A DNA stretch of 59,283 nt from Desulfuromonadaceae bacterium (GCA_028712075.1 JAQTQX010000028.1:1-59283); one strand, 5' to 3'. Shown: positions 18,417-27,761, counted from the first letter of the stretch. Made by a program: numbers and translations. Notes: generated by a model not told the origin, from the sequence alone.

Positions 18417-19112
18417 ATGAAATGCATGAACTTTGTGCTGATTTGTTCACTTTGTCTGTCAGGTTCGATCGTATGTGCTGCGGAAAAAAATAAAACCCTG
18501 CTGCAACTGGATGCAACGCGATCTGCGGTTGAATTGGCTGCTGGAAAAATCGAAGGTAATAAAGAAGCTGCTACCGATCTGGGGCGGGCACGAACTATGC
18601 TAAAACAGGCAGAGGAACTCTCCAAGTCCGGCAGGTCGATGTTCGGTTTTGGCGATATAAGCCCAGAAGCTGAAAAGGAAATCAGGATTTCTGTAGATGC
18701 GGCTGATATTGCGCTCGAAACAGCTCTGGCAAAAGTCGAGTTCGATCGGGCTGCGGTAGAATTGGAAACTATTGAAAAACAGCATGCTGCAGTAGGTGCA
18801 AAACTCAAGCTGTTTGAAGATCGCAAAACTGAACTGGAAAAACTGCGTCTGGAAGTAACAGAGTGCAAAAAAACCGGCAAGGAACTCGAATCCGTTAAAA
18901 CTGAAAAGGCTGCCTTGACGATTCAGGTGGAACAACTTGCAGCAGAGAGAGGTCGAGCAGACAGACTGAAGATGGAACAGCTTGAACTGACTCGCCAGAT
19001 GGACGAGCTGAAAGCTGAAAATTCTCGGCTTTCAGCACTGTTGGAGAAACAGCAGGCGGAGATGAATACACATCCCGAGGAAGCCAAAAAGAAACCCGCA
19101 AAAAAACCGTAG
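18417..19112 (+). CDS. Exported coiled-coil protein of unknown function
   Basis: The 231-residue product begins with a signal peptide (cleavage near the VCAAEK segment), then is almost wholly charged coiled coil, ending in a proline/lysine tail (KKKPAKKP). The ATG at 18417 has GGGGAGG upstream; an ATG at 18408 overlaps the previous gene in another frame. One interruption, RSMFGFGDISPEAEK, breaks the helix near residue 75. I do not recognise a family. With the preceding gene it forms a pair of secreted helical proteins that may bind each other. Confidence 0.7.
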   Translation: MKCMNFVLICSLCLSGSIVCAAEKNKTLLQLDATRSAVELAAGKIEGNKEAATDLGRARTMLKQAEELSKSGRSMFGFGDISPEAEKEIRISVDAADIALETALAKVEFDRAAVELETIEKQHAAVGAKLKLFEDRKTELEKLRLEVTECKKTGKELESVKTEKAALTIQVEQLAAERGRADRLKMEQLELTRQMDELKAENSRLSALLEKQQAEMNTHPEEAKKKPAKKP

Positions 19113-19118
19113 ATATCA

Positions 19119-19463
19119 ATGGTCCTCTGTTCGCGTAACCTGTTCGATACTATTCCTGCCAGCCTCCCGGAAGAACTATTTCAAACCCTTGCAGAATCAG
19201 AAAAATGCCGAATTGAACGAATCGTGTCGGACGGCCATGCAACGCCGCAAGATGAATGGTACGATCAGGAATGGGATGAGTGGGTACTGCTCGTTTCCGG
19301 AGGGGCCACGCTTCGTTTTGCGGAGAGTGACTCTCCCATGATTTTGCAACCAGGCGACCACCTGCTGATTCCGGCCGGTTGCCGACATCGGGTAGATGAG
19401 ACCGCTGCCGGGCAGAAAACCGTCTGGCTTGCGGTCCACTTTGAAACCGTAAAGAACAATTAA
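19119..19463 (+). CDS. Small cupin domain protein
   Basis: The 114-residue protein is a single cupin barrel: the EWVLLVSGGATLRF first motif and PGDHLLIPAGCRHRV second motif, with potential metal-binding histidines at H in GDHLL and CRHRV. Such small cupins bind a metal or sugar-like ligand, but no reaction can be given. It follows the exported coiled-coil gene by six bases. Its stop codon overlaps the stop of the oppositely directed Ehr small-subunit gene. Confidence 0.85.
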   Translation: MVLCSRNLFDTIPASLPEELFQTLAESEKCRIERIVSDGHATPQDEWYDQEWDEWVLLVSGGATLRFAESDSPMILQPGDHLLIPAGCRHRVDETAAGQKTVWLAVHFETVKNN

Positions 19464-20221
19464 TCCTGAATTCTTCCCACCAAACGGAGCAGACCGTCAA
19501 GAATGGTCAAGGGACTTGGCGGGCAACCGGGGATATAGAGATCAACCGGGACCACTCCGTCGGCGCCGTTGTGCACCTCCGAGTGATCCTTGAACGGCCC
19601 GCCGTTGATGGCGCAGGCACCTGCTACAATGACCAGTTTTGGTTCCGGAATCGCTACATACGTATCCAACAGGGCCAAGCGCATGTTTTCGCTGACCGGA
19701 CCGGTAACGAACATGCCGTCGGCGTGGCGTGGGCTGGCAACGAACTGAATGCCGAAGCGCCCCAAATCCCACCCGATTGTGGAGAGCACGTTGGTGTCAG
19801 CCTCGCAGGCATTACAGCCACCTGCGCTGACTTCACGCAGTTTAAGTGACCGTCCGAACAGACGCAGCAACTTCCCTTCAAGCGCTTTCGCCGGGCGATA
19901 TTCCTCTGCGGCGGCCACCGTCAAGGCGTCGCGGGTTCGGCTTGCCAACCGGGCATCCTGCGTAAAGGAAATTGCATTATGCTGGCAGACAGCAGTACAC
20001 TCACCGCAAAAAAGACACATCCCCATATCAAGTTTCAGCGGGCCTGACTCTGAAATGGCACCGTATGGGCAGGCAGCGGCACAGGCGCGGCACCCTGCAT
20101 CGCAGCGAGACGCATCGAGCAGCGGCAGACCACGAAAACGGGGGGGGAGCGGCTGCGGTGCATCAGGATACTTTATAGTGCGGTGCCCCTGACGGAAACG
20201 TGCGAGAATAGCTTTTAGCAT
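19460..20221 (-). CDS. Ehr set A: ferredoxin/NuoB-like fusion small subunit
   Basis: The 253-residue protein joins two modules. Residues about 36-85 hold two ferredoxin motifs: C40-x3-C44-x2-C47-x3-C51 and C69-x2-C72-x2-C75-x3-C79. Residues about 115-250 match the NuoB/HycG small subunit, with C136, C139, C203 and C233 able to bind one 4Fe-4S cluster. It should pass electrons toward the large subunit on the cytoplasmic side. The first ferredoxin motif has three residues between its first two cysteines, where two are usual. It is the last gene of set A and follows the large subunit by 15 bases. Confidence 0.9.
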   Translation of the reverse strand: MLKAILARFRQGHRTIKYPDAPQPLPPRFRGLPLLDASRCDAGCRACAAACPYGAISESGPLKLDMGMCLFCGECTAVCQHNAISFTQDARLASRTRDALTVAAAEEYRPAKALEGKLLRLFGRSLKLREVSAGGCNACEADTNVLSTIGWDLGRFGIQFVASPRHADGMFVTGPVSENMRLALLDTYVAIPEPKLVIVAGACAINGGPFKDHSEVHNGADGVVPVDLYIPGCPPSPLTILDGLLRLVGRIQD

Positions 20222-20236
20222 AAAATCTCCGGTAAG

Positions 20237-21757
20237 TTACAAATCAAACCCGCAGTACGACAGGTTGAAGCTCTTGTTGCAGAGAGGAAAATCGGAAATC
20301 TGCTGGTTGCGCAGGGCGAGGGCCAAGCCGCTCCAGTTATGGAATGACGGGTCGACGATTTTATAACGCTCAAAATCTCCCCGCTCGTCAGTCAGGGCCA
20401 CATGGCAGATCTCCCCGCGCCACCCCTCGGTCAACGCCACGGCACAACGATCGGCAGCAAGTGTTTTCATCTCGGCCCGGAAGCCGCCGCGCGGTAAATG
20501 GCGAATCTGTTCATCAAGAAAATCGAGCGAACGCTCAACCTCCAGCCAGCGTGCCATGGTGCGGGCATAAACGTCGCATCCGGTACATGTGATGACCGGT
20601 ATCTGGCTCATACGGAAAATACCGAAAGGGTGGTCGCGGCGGATATCACGATTCAGGCCGCTTGCTCTTGCGGCAGGACCGACCAGGCCGATTTCCCGGG
20701 CATCCGCCTCTGATACCGTGCCGGTTTCCTCAAGTCGGGCCATGACTGAGGGGGTGCTCCAGAGCAGCTCAACCGCCTGTGTGACCTCTTTTCGCCCGTT
20801 CTGTAGCCGTTTCCCCATCTCTTCAACAATGGCGGCGTCACAATCATAGCCGACGCCACCCGGTCGCAGCAATCCTCGCCCAAACCGGCTGCCGCACAGA
20901 AGCGCCGTCATATTGAGGAAGTCACCTCGAATCCGACCGCAGAATGAGGCAGTAGGCAGATAACCGACATCACCGGCAATCGCGCCCAGATCGCCGATAT
21001 GATTGGCCAGTCGCTCCAGTTCCAGCGCCATGCCGCGTACCGTTTCAGCCCGAGGCGATGTGTAGATGCGGGCTAATGCCTCCATGTTCATGCAGTAGGC
21101 CTGTCCGTGGCCGACAGTCGTATCACCCGCAATGGTTTCCATCATGTGCATGGTACGGGGCGTCGGCGTACCAATCATGGCCCGCTCGATACCGCGATGC
21201 TGAAAGCCGTGCGCAATCTCCAGATGAAAAACTTCTTCACCATGGCACTGAAAACGAAAATGTCCCGGTTCGATAATGCCGGCATGAACCGGACCAACCG
21301 CAACCTCATGGATTTCATCACCCTCGACCTGATAAAAATCCGTTACAGCCGGAAGCAATCCGGCGCCATCCGTTTCACTCCAGAAACCTGTTCCGGGACC
21401 GAGCGGCTTCTGAAAGCGTACCGGCTTGAACCAGGGGTGCCCTTCAGGGCGGATCAGGCATTGCTCCGCAATTTCCCGCTCAAACATATCCAGCTGCGGA
21501 CATCGCGCAGCCAGGGACTGGAATGACCGACTAACTTCTGTCGAGGCGATACCAAGGATTCCGCTCCCGCCCCGGGAGGACATGACGCAGTAAAGCGTCG
21601 CCCCTTCTTCCGCCGGAATGCCGAAATAAGAGCAGACGCGCCACCCGGCCGAAATAGAGTCCTGCATACCTTGAAAGAAGGCGTCATTACTCTGCAGAGG
21701 AATCTCGGATCGGAGGAAAGAGGTGCTGTTATAAAAGGCCTTCATACCGAAACTCAT
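20237..21757 (-). CDS. Ehr set A: NuoCD/HycE-like large subunit lacking NiFe ligands
   Basis: The 506-residue protein has an N-terminal NuoC-like part (to about residue 140) and a NuoD/HycE-like part opening with VGPVHAGIIEPGHFRF. In [NiFe] hydrogenases two CxxC pairs bind the metals. Here the first position reads ETIAGDTTVGHGQAYC with no CxxC. The C-terminal position reads DFPLCNKSF, with one cysteine where two are needed. So it belongs to the energy-converting-hydrogenase-related group and should not be a hydrogenase. Its start overlaps hyfF by four bases. Confidence 0.9.
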   Translation of the reverse strand: MSFGMKAFYNSTSFLRSEIPLQSNDAFFQGMQDSISAGWRVCSYFGIPAEEGATLYCVMSSRGGSGILGIASTEVSRSFQSLAARCPQLDMFEREIAEQCLIRPEGHPWFKPVRFQKPLGPGTGFWSETDGAGLLPAVTDFYQVEGDEIHEVAVGPVHAGIIEPGHFRFQCHGEEVFHLEIAHGFQHRGIERAMIGTPTPRTMHMMETIAGDTTVGHGQAYCMNMEALARIYTSPRAETVRGMALELERLANHIGDLGAIAGDVGYLPTASFCGRIRGDFLNMTALLCGSRFGRGLLRPGGVGYDCDAAIVEEMGKRLQNGRKEVTQAVELLWSTPSVMARLEETGTVSEADAREIGLVGPAARASGLNRDIRRDHPFGIFRMSQIPVITCTGCDVYARTMARWLEVERSLDFLDEQIRHLPRGGFRAEMKTLAADRCAVALTEGWRGEICHVALTDERGDFERYKIVDPSFHNWSGLALALRNQQISDFPLCNKSFNLSYCGFDL

Positions 21758-23187
21758 GGATGTACCTCCAACAGCGCGGCACCATCACGCAGGATTGTCA
21801 TCAGCGGCGCCGGAATCCAGATCCCCAGCAGAAACACCAGCAGCAGCAGACAAAAAGGAGGGGCGACAGTCCAGAAGGTGTCTTTGTACGAGGTTGTTTC
21901 GCTGTCGGTCGGCGCTTCACCCATTACCATCGGCAGTACTGTCAGCGCCATGCCGATAAAGATTATTCCGAGCGATATCAGAAACAGGGCCCCAACCACG
22001 ACACGCCCCTGAATAAAAGCGCTGCTGACAATGGTGAATTCGCTGATGAACGGTGCAAATGGCGGCGAGCCGGTGATGGCGAAAAATCCGGCCAGAAAAA
22101 GTCCGCCCGACCAGGGGAGTCGCCGCAGAGCGCCACGCACATGGTCGGTATTCTTGCTATTGTAGGAGCGGTGAATGTTGCCTGATGAAAGAAAGAGCAC
22201 CCCCTTTGTCAGGCCGTTGGCCAGGACATGAAACAGCGCCCCGAAGACCGCCTTCCCCCCGAGTCCGAGCGCCACAGCCATGATTCCCACATGTTCCACA
22301 CTGGAATAGGCCAGCATGCGCTTGAAATCGGCCTGGCGGGCCATGAAGATGGCTGCAAAAAGCATCGAAATCAGCCCCATGGTAACAAGCGCATTTTGAA
22401 AAAAGGCGATCTCTTTGGTCGCCAGGCAGAGTTGGTACACACGCAACAGGGAAAGGAACGCAAGGTTGACCAGACCGCCGGCCAGCATCGCGCCGACCAG
22501 ACCGGGCGATTCGCCGTAGGCATCCGGCTTCCATGTATGCAGTGGTGCCAGGCCCATTTTAGTGCCAAAACCAACAAGCAGAAACACAAAGGCGGCATGT
22601 ACCCAGCCGGATGAAAGCTTGCCGGCATCGCGGATCAGGTCGTCAAGCAGCAGCGAAGGTTCGACCTGGGCAACAATCGTTGCATATGCCAGAAAATAGA
22701 GTCCGATCAGAGCGAGGGCAACCCCCACCGAACAGATCAGCAGATATTTCCAGGTGGCCTCTATTGAACGGGCATTCCGGTTGAAATAGATCAGCGGGGT
22801 CATGGAGATGGTGGTCGTTTCCAGCGCTACCCACATCAGCCCCAGATGGTGGGTTATGGTTACCATTGATGCAGCAGCCAGACAGACGAGCAAGCCGACA
22901 CACATCACCCTGTTGGACCGTTCGCGCCGATAATACAGATACCCGATCGAATAGACGGCACAGAAGAGAAAGAGCACGCTGGTACTGAGCAGAACTATTT
23001 TGCCAAGCGCATCCAGATGAAACCAGCCGCCGGGTGATTCCGGCGGGGTGAAGCTCAGCATCTGGATGGTAATGCCGAGATGTGCCAGTGCAAAGAGCGA
23101 CAGAACCTTTGGACGGAGTCGATCAAAGGGGATCAGCCAGGTGACGGCGGCTCCGACAAGCGGGAGAATAATCAGGGCAGCAAACAT
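21754..23187 (-). CDS. Ehr set A: HyfF-like antiporter subunit
   Basis: The 477-residue membrane protein has about 13-14 segments and is related to NuoN/MrpD proton-translocating subunits (HyfF type). The ALETTTISMTPLIY segment, GFGTKMGLAPLHTWKPDA with its central lysine, and YSSVEHVGIMAVALGLGG are the expected channel motifs. It should move protons or sodium ions across the inner membrane. It overlaps the large subunit by four bases and follows hyfE by four. Confidence 0.9.
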   Translation of the reverse strand: MFAALIILPLVGAAVTWLIPFDRLRPKVLSLFALAHLGITIQMLSFTPPESPGGWFHLDALGKIVLLSTSVLFLFCAVYSIGYLYYRRERSNRVMCVGLLVCLAAASMVTITHHLGLMWVALETTTISMTPLIYFNRNARSIEATWKYLLICSVGVALALIGLYFLAYATIVAQVEPSLLLDDLIRDAGKLSSGWVHAAFVFLLVGFGTKMGLAPLHTWKPDAYGESPGLVGAMLAGGLVNLAFLSLLRVYQLCLATKEIAFFQNALVTMGLISMLFAAIFMARQADFKRMLAYSSVEHVGIMAVALGLGGKAVFGALFHVLANGLTKGVLFLSSGNIHRSYNSKNTDHVRGALRRLPWSGGLFLAGFFAITGSPPFAPFISEFTIVSSAFIQGRVVVGALFLISLGIIFIGMALTVLPMVMGEAPTDSETTSYKDTFWTVAPPFCLLLLVFLLGIWIPAPLMTILRDGAALLEVHP

Positions 23188-23191
23188 GGAA

Positions 23192-23833
23192 CTACTCCTC
23201 TTTCAGAGAGGTCAGACGTGAAGTATCCAGCGAAGAGAACTCACGGCTGATGTGATTTATGACGATCCCCATGACAAAGGTTCCGACCAGCAGGTCTAGC
23301 AACGCCCCGGCCTCTACCATTATCGGCATCGCTTCTGCCAGCAACAGGCCGAAAATGAAGATGCCGTTTTCAAGGACCAGATAGCCGAGCACCTGTGAAA
23401 TCGCCTTGCGCCGAGTCGTCAGGATCAGGAAACCGGTCATCAGAGTCGCCATTGATGCTGGTACAAACATATAATTCTGGTGTTCCGGCAGCATCGGCAG
23501 TTTTCCGGCAAAACCGAACGAAAGAGCGGTAAATACCGCCCCCAGGAGCAGCGTTGGTACGTAACCCAGATATGGCTCCACTTCTCGCTTGATTTCGGCA
23601 GTGCGTACGGCACGGTTCAGGAGCATTGGAATTACAAGCCCTTTGGTAACCAGAATCATGGAAATAATCCCGACAAGATGCCATGAAAACGGATGAATCA
23701 GGCCGGGCAGTATCCCAAGAATAACGCCCTGGATCGCAACGGCGCGGATTGAAAAAATCAGACGACTGGTGCCAAGCGCAACAAAGTTGATCAGCAGGAC
23801 AAGGACGAGAAGTTGGTCAGCTAAAGTAATCAT
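23192..23833 (-). CDS. Ehr set A: HyfE-like membrane subunit
   Basis: The 213-residue protein has about six membrane segments and matches HyfE, a NuoK-related subunit. The segment LGYLVLENGIFIFGLLLAEA holds the conserved membrane glutamate. It lies between hyfD and hyfF with gaps of four bases on each side. It forms part of the membrane arm. Confidence 0.87.
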   Translation of the reverse strand: MITLADQLLVLVLLINFVALGTSRLIFSIRAVAIQGVILGILPGLIHPFSWHLVGIISMILVTKGLVIPMLLNRAVRTAEIKREVEPYLGYVPTLLLGAVFTALSFGFAGKLPMLPEHQNYMFVPASMATLMTGFLILTTRRKAISQVLGYLVLENGIFIFGLLLAEAMPIMVEAGALLDLLVGTFVMGIVINHISREFSSLDTSRLTSLKEE

Positions 23834-23837
23834 TTCA

Positions 23838-24761
23838 TCACCTGATGACGAGCAGGGTAGAGAATGCGGCCAGGATCGTGGCAGCCACCAGCAACTGGGG
23901 GATTCTGATCAGTCGCAGACGCGCCATGACCGATTCAACAATACCGACAACGACAGCCAGTTCAAGCATGGAGATGATGAATAGTACCCAGTCAAGATAG
24001 GGGTTGCCGGTCGCATACGGCAGCGCCAGATGAACGAAAAATGCTCCCAGCACGAACAGTTTCAGTGCGGCGGCATAATGTATGATCGCAAGGGCCGGGC
24101 CACTGTGGTCAAGTACCATGACTTCGTGAACCATCGTCAGTTCGAGGTGCGTATTCGGATCATCAAATGGGATACGGCAGTTTTCAGCCAAAAGGACAAT
24201 GAACATGCCGCCGACCAGCATCAGGAGCGCGGCGCCGGAATCCAGCCAGACGCCAAAGCTGATGTTGACCAGCATCGGCGAAAGAGAATATGAGCCTGAC
24301 AAGCGCGACAGGGTTATCAGGGCAAAAAAGAGGGTTGGCTCTGCCAGACAGGAATATGTGGCTTCCCGAGCTGACCCCATACCTTCGAAACTGGAACCGG
24401 TGTCCAGAGCAGCAGCCATGGTAAAAAAGCGCCCCAGGGCAAACAGGTAGGCATACAGGATCATATCACCCTGGAATGAGATCGGGGCAGGATGCGCACC
24501 GAATGGGATCAGCAGAGCGGCAACAGCAGCCGTTGCAAGGGCGACCAGCGGCCCGGCACGGAAGATCCAGGTGGTTGTGGTGCTGAATACGGTGCCCTTA
24601 TGCAGCAAGCGGAAAATATCGTAGTACGGCTGCAGAAATGGTGCGCCGACCCGGCCGGCAAAAGCCGCCTTCGTTTTGCCGATTACCCCAAGCAGCAGCG
24701 GCGGCATGACAAGTGCCAGAAAGATGTGAATAATACTGTTGGTCATGGCAACTCTCCCCAA
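23838..24761 (-). CDS. Ehr set A: HyfD/HycD (NuoH-like) membrane subunit
   Basis: The 307-residue protein has about eight membrane segments. It carries the conserved CRIPFDDPNTHLELTMVHE stretch of the NuoH/HycD family, which links the peripheral and membrane arms. Its N-terminus has KAAFAGRVGAPFLQPYYDI, the usual cytoplasmic loop. It follows hyfB by six bases. Confidence 0.9.
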   Translation of the reverse strand: MGRVAMTNSIIHIFLALVMPPLLLGVIGKTKAAFAGRVGAPFLQPYYDIFRLLHKGTVFSTTTTWIFRAGPLVALATAAVAALLIPFGAHPAPISFQGDMILYAYLFALGRFFTMAAALDTGSSFEGMGSAREATYSCLAEPTLFFALITLSRLSGSYSLSPMLVNISFGVWLDSGAALLMLVGGMFIVLLAENCRIPFDDPNTHLELTMVHEVMVLDHSGPALAIIHYAAALKLFVLGAFFVHLALPYATGNPYLDWVLFIISMLELAVVVGIVESVMARLRLIRIPQLLVAATILAAFSTLLVIR

Positions 24762-24767
24762 CGCTCT

Positions 24768-26762
24768 CTAGTGCGCCCAGAGCATCAGAACAAACAGTGT
24801 GGCAAAAATATAGATCATGTATACATGCATCTGGCCATGCTGAAGGCGGCGCAGAAAGGTAAATGACACCCCGGCGACCGTGCAGAGGGGCAGTACAAAA
24901 CGCTCCAGCAGCGTTTCTGACGGTTTGTCGTCGCACGTGGTGGCTTCCGGGAACAGGCCTTTTAGAGCCGGTCGAGTTATCTTCTGGCGGATGATGCCAT
25001 TAAAGACCGAAACAGCCATCTCAGAAAACGATGACGCTCCGTACTGCATGCGGGATGAGCTGCGCTGATAGCCACACCCCCACGTTGATGTCTTCGTTAC
25101 CCGGGCATATCCAAGTCGCCATCGCCAGAATAGGGCGGCAGCAATGGCAACGGCACACAGAATCAGCGTCATCATGCTGATTCTGTTGAGAATAAGAACG
25201 TAGTTTGTTTGATCGATATCGCTGACCAACGGCATAAATGAGGCAATCGCCGGAGCAACAAGCCGTAACGCCCACTGCGGCATCACGCCGACCAATAGGC
25301 AGAGGAGTGCAAAGAGAGCCATCGGCAACAGCATCGTCAGGCCAGCTTCGTGGGGATGTACTGCGCCATGACTGCGAGAGGTGCCGAGAAAAACTGAACT
25401 GTAAAGCTTGGTAAAGGCAACGACCGCCAAACCGCCAACAAGTGCCAGCAGTGGCGCCAGCAAAACCAGATACACCAGACTTGAAGTCTGAAGCTGTGAA
25501 AAGAGCCCGAAATATAGCAAAAACTCCGAGACAAATCCGTTTAACGGCGGAATTCCGCAAATGGCTATTGATCCGATCAGAAAGAGGAACGCCACCTTCG
25601 GCATACCTTTTGCCACTCCCCCCATCAAGTTCATGTTCCGCGTACCGGTCGCATGAATTATGACTCCTGAACCAAGAAACAGCAGCGGTTTGAAAAAGCT
25701 GTGATTGAGGATATGCAGCAGGGCACCGGCCATACCGAGATATGCCAACGGTGCATTTTGGCTGGAAATCCCCAGCATGGCCACACCCAGGCCGGTCGTA
25801 ATGATGCCGATGTTTTCGATGCTGCTGCAGGCCAGCAAACGCTTCATGTCACGCTGGGCAACCGCAAAGGCGATCCCCAGAAGCGCCGAGCTGATCCCGG
25901 CCACAGTCAAGACGGCGCCCCAGATAAGTGGCGGATCGTGGAAAAAGGTCAGGGTGCGAAAGATGCCGTACAGCCCCATCTTCAGCATGACCCCTGACAT
26001 CATGGCCGAAACATGACTGGGGGCATTGGCATGTGCCGAAGGGAGCCAGATATGAAAGGGCATGATGCCGGCCTTGGCTCCAAAACCAAAAAAAGCAGCA
26101 GTGGCAATAACCATCGCCGCAGGTGGCAGAGCCGACAGTGAACCGGCGGCAGGTAACAGATATGAGCCTGACTGACTGGCGAGCAGTGAGAAAAGAACAT
26201 ACAGTGCCGCGCTGCCGGTGTGTGTCGCAATCAGATAGACGATCCCGGCCCGGCGGACATCCTCATGTTCATGCTCTGTTGCCAGCAAAAAGTACGCGGA
26301 AAGCGCCATGATCTCCCACACCATCAGGAAAAAAACTCCGTTGCGGGCGGTCACCAGGATTGCCATCGAAGAAGCCAGAATGCCGTAAAAGAAGGTCAAG
26401 CCGCGTTCTGTAGAGGGATGCTCGGCAGCCGGCCAGTAGCCGAGAGCAAAAAGCGAACCGGCGGCGGCAACGAGAAAAACCGGAATCAGAAAGAAGGCGG
26501 AAAGGGGGTCAATGGTCAGCTCACAGAGACCAAACGGCAGCCCCCATGACAGGATATATGTTGATGTGGCAGAGGAAAAGAGGAGCATCAGTGCGGCAGG
26601 TAGTCCGGCCAACGCTGCCAGGATTGTAGTGACAGTCGCACACAGTTGGCCAAGGCCGGGCATCCGCAGAAAAAGACCGGGGATGCCGGAACAGCCGATA
26701 ACAAGGGCAGCTACCAGCGCCACAAGCGCAGGGTCACACACCCCCTGCAGTACAGAGAACAT
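24768..26762 (-). CDS. Ehr set A: HyfB-like antiporter subunit
   Basis: The 664-residue protein has about 15-16 membrane segments and matches HyfB/HycC, related to NuoL/MrpA. Channel residues are seen in MVWEIMALSAYF (glutamate), FFGFGAKAGIMPFHIWLPSAH (lysine) and ILNHSFFKPLLFLGSG (histidine, lysine). It is the first gene of set A, behind AAGGAG and a promoter at 26839-26868. Confidence 0.92.
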   Translation of the reverse strand: MFSVLQGVCDPALVALVAALVIGCSGIPGLFLRMPGLGQLCATVTTILAALAGLPAALMLLFSSATSTYILSWGLPFGLCELTIDPLSAFFLIPVFLVAAAGSLFALGYWPAAEHPSTERGLTFFYGILASSMAILVTARNGVFFLMVWEIMALSAYFLLATEHEHEDVRRAGIVYLIATHTGSAALYVLFSLLASQSGSYLLPAAGSLSALPPAAMVIATAAFFGFGAKAGIMPFHIWLPSAHANAPSHVSAMMSGVMLKMGLYGIFRTLTFFHDPPLIWGAVLTVAGISSALLGIAFAVAQRDMKRLLACSSIENIGIITTGLGVAMLGISSQNAPLAYLGMAGALLHILNHSFFKPLLFLGSGVIIHATGTRNMNLMGGVAKGMPKVAFLFLIGSIAICGIPPLNGFVSEFLLYFGLFSQLQTSSLVYLVLLAPLLALVGGLAVVAFTKLYSSVFLGTSRSHGAVHPHEAGLTMLLPMALFALLCLLVGVMPQWALRLVAPAIASFMPLVSDIDQTNYVLILNRISMMTLILCAVAIAAALFWRWRLGYARVTKTSTWGCGYQRSSSRMQYGASSFSEMAVSVFNGIIRQKITRPALKGLFPEATTCDDKPSETLLERFVLPLCTVAGVSFTFLRRLQHGQMHVYMIYIFATLFVLMLWAH

Positions 26763-26838
26763 AACAAAAACTCCTTGTGTATATGTGGGAACGGGTCAGC
26801 GTTACAAAGACGGGCTCTCATGTATTCAGCGGGGTGGC

Positions 26839-26868
26839 ATAATGAACCTGTCACCGTATGTGTGTCAA
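26839..26868 (-). promoter_or_regulatory. Internal promoter for Ehr set A
   Basis: On the minus strand TTGACA (26868-26863), an 18-base spacer and CATTAT (26844-26839) make a strong sigma-70-type promoter, starting within the last codons of the set B NuoB-like gene. Set A can therefore be expressed separately from set B. Confidence 0.6.
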
Positions 26869-27392
26869 CCGGAAATTACATCGCGCCCTTCGATCAACTG
26901 CAGGATACCATGAAGCAGCTGAACCGGTGTCGGCGGGCAACCGGGGATACGCGCATCAACAGGAATCACGTTGGCCACGGCACCCAGTGAGGCGTAGCTT
27001 TCGCCGAAGATTCCGCCAGTGCAGCCGCAATCGCCGACAGCGATTACCAGTTTTGGAGTGGGAGTCGCATTGTAGGTGCGTTTCAGTGCGATCTCCATAT
27101 TGACGGAGACCGGCCCGGTAACCAGCAGCAGGTCGGCAAAGCGTGGTGACGCCGTAAACTGGATGCCATAGCGTTCGCAGTTGTAGATCGGGTTGTTCAT
27201 GGCGATAATCTCAAGCTCGCAGCCGTTGCACGAACCGGCGTCAACCTCCCGAATGACAAGACTGCGGTGAAAACGCTTGCGGATCGCCTTCTCAAGATGG
27301 CACCCAACCACGCCCAGCTCGGCGTCAATCGCTTCCGGCAATGGCTCGGTAACAACTCCGGTACGGAATATCTGATGCAGTATTCTCAGCAT
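26865..27392 (-). CDS. Ehr set B: NuoB/HycG-like small subunit
   Basis: The 175-residue protein has the NuoB cysteines C55, C58 (SCNGCELE), C122 or C124 (GDCGCTGG) and C152 (PGCPPTP), which bind one 4Fe-4S cluster next to the large subunit. Unlike its set A relative it has no ferredoxin module. No separate ferredoxin gene lies in set B. It is the last gene of set B; the set A promoter overlaps its 3' end. Confidence 0.9.
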   Translation of the reverse strand: MLRILHQIFRTGVVTEPLPEAIDAELGVVGCHLEKAIRKRFHRSLVIREVDAGSCNGCELEIIAMNNPIYNCERYGIQFTASPRFADLLLVTGPVSVNMEIALKRTYNATPTPKLVIAVGDCGCTGGIFGESYASLGAVANVIPVDARIPGCPPTPVQLLHGILQLIEGRDVISG

Positions 27393-27420
27393 CGGTTTGC
27401 ACCTTTCATGTCTTTCATCT

Positions 27421-27720
27421 TTAGCAGAGCGTCTGCTGCCCGATAACCCCCGGGAGCCGCTTGGGAGTTTTGATCCTCAAAACTTTATTGACATTCATTC
27501 TGCCTGACACAACCTGAATGTCGCTTACCGCAACATCAAACTCTTCTGCCAGGAAGCGCACCATATAGTCGGTCGCTTTGCCGGCTCGGGGAACAGCCTT
27601 GACGCTGACGCAGAGCTGATGCCCCTTGACCTTGCCGATAGCATCTTTTTTGGCATTGGGGGTGCCAAGGATATTAAGCACCAGGACATCGCCGTCCCAC
27701 GTGTAAAAGGGCCTTTCCAT
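27421..27720 (-). CDS. DUF167 (YggU) family protein
   Basis: From the ATG at 27720 (GGGAGG upstream) the 99-residue product has the DUF167 features: a WDGDVLVLNILGTPNAKKDAI opening, then KAVPRAGKATDYMVRFLAEEF and a final VVSGRMNVNKVLRI. Members are small cytoplasmic proteins of unknown function. It sits between the large- and small-subunit genes of set B, with no counterpart in set A. Whether it belongs to the complex is unknown. Confidence 0.85.
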   Translation of the reverse strand: MERPFYTWDGDVLVLNILGTPNAKKDAIGKVKGHQLCVSVKAVPRAGKATDYMVRFLAEEFDVAVSDIQVVSGRMNVNKVLRIKTPKRLPGVIGQQTLC

Positions 27721-27761
27721 TATTCCTCCCTGACTTTTCATCGACTTCCTGACGCGTCCGG

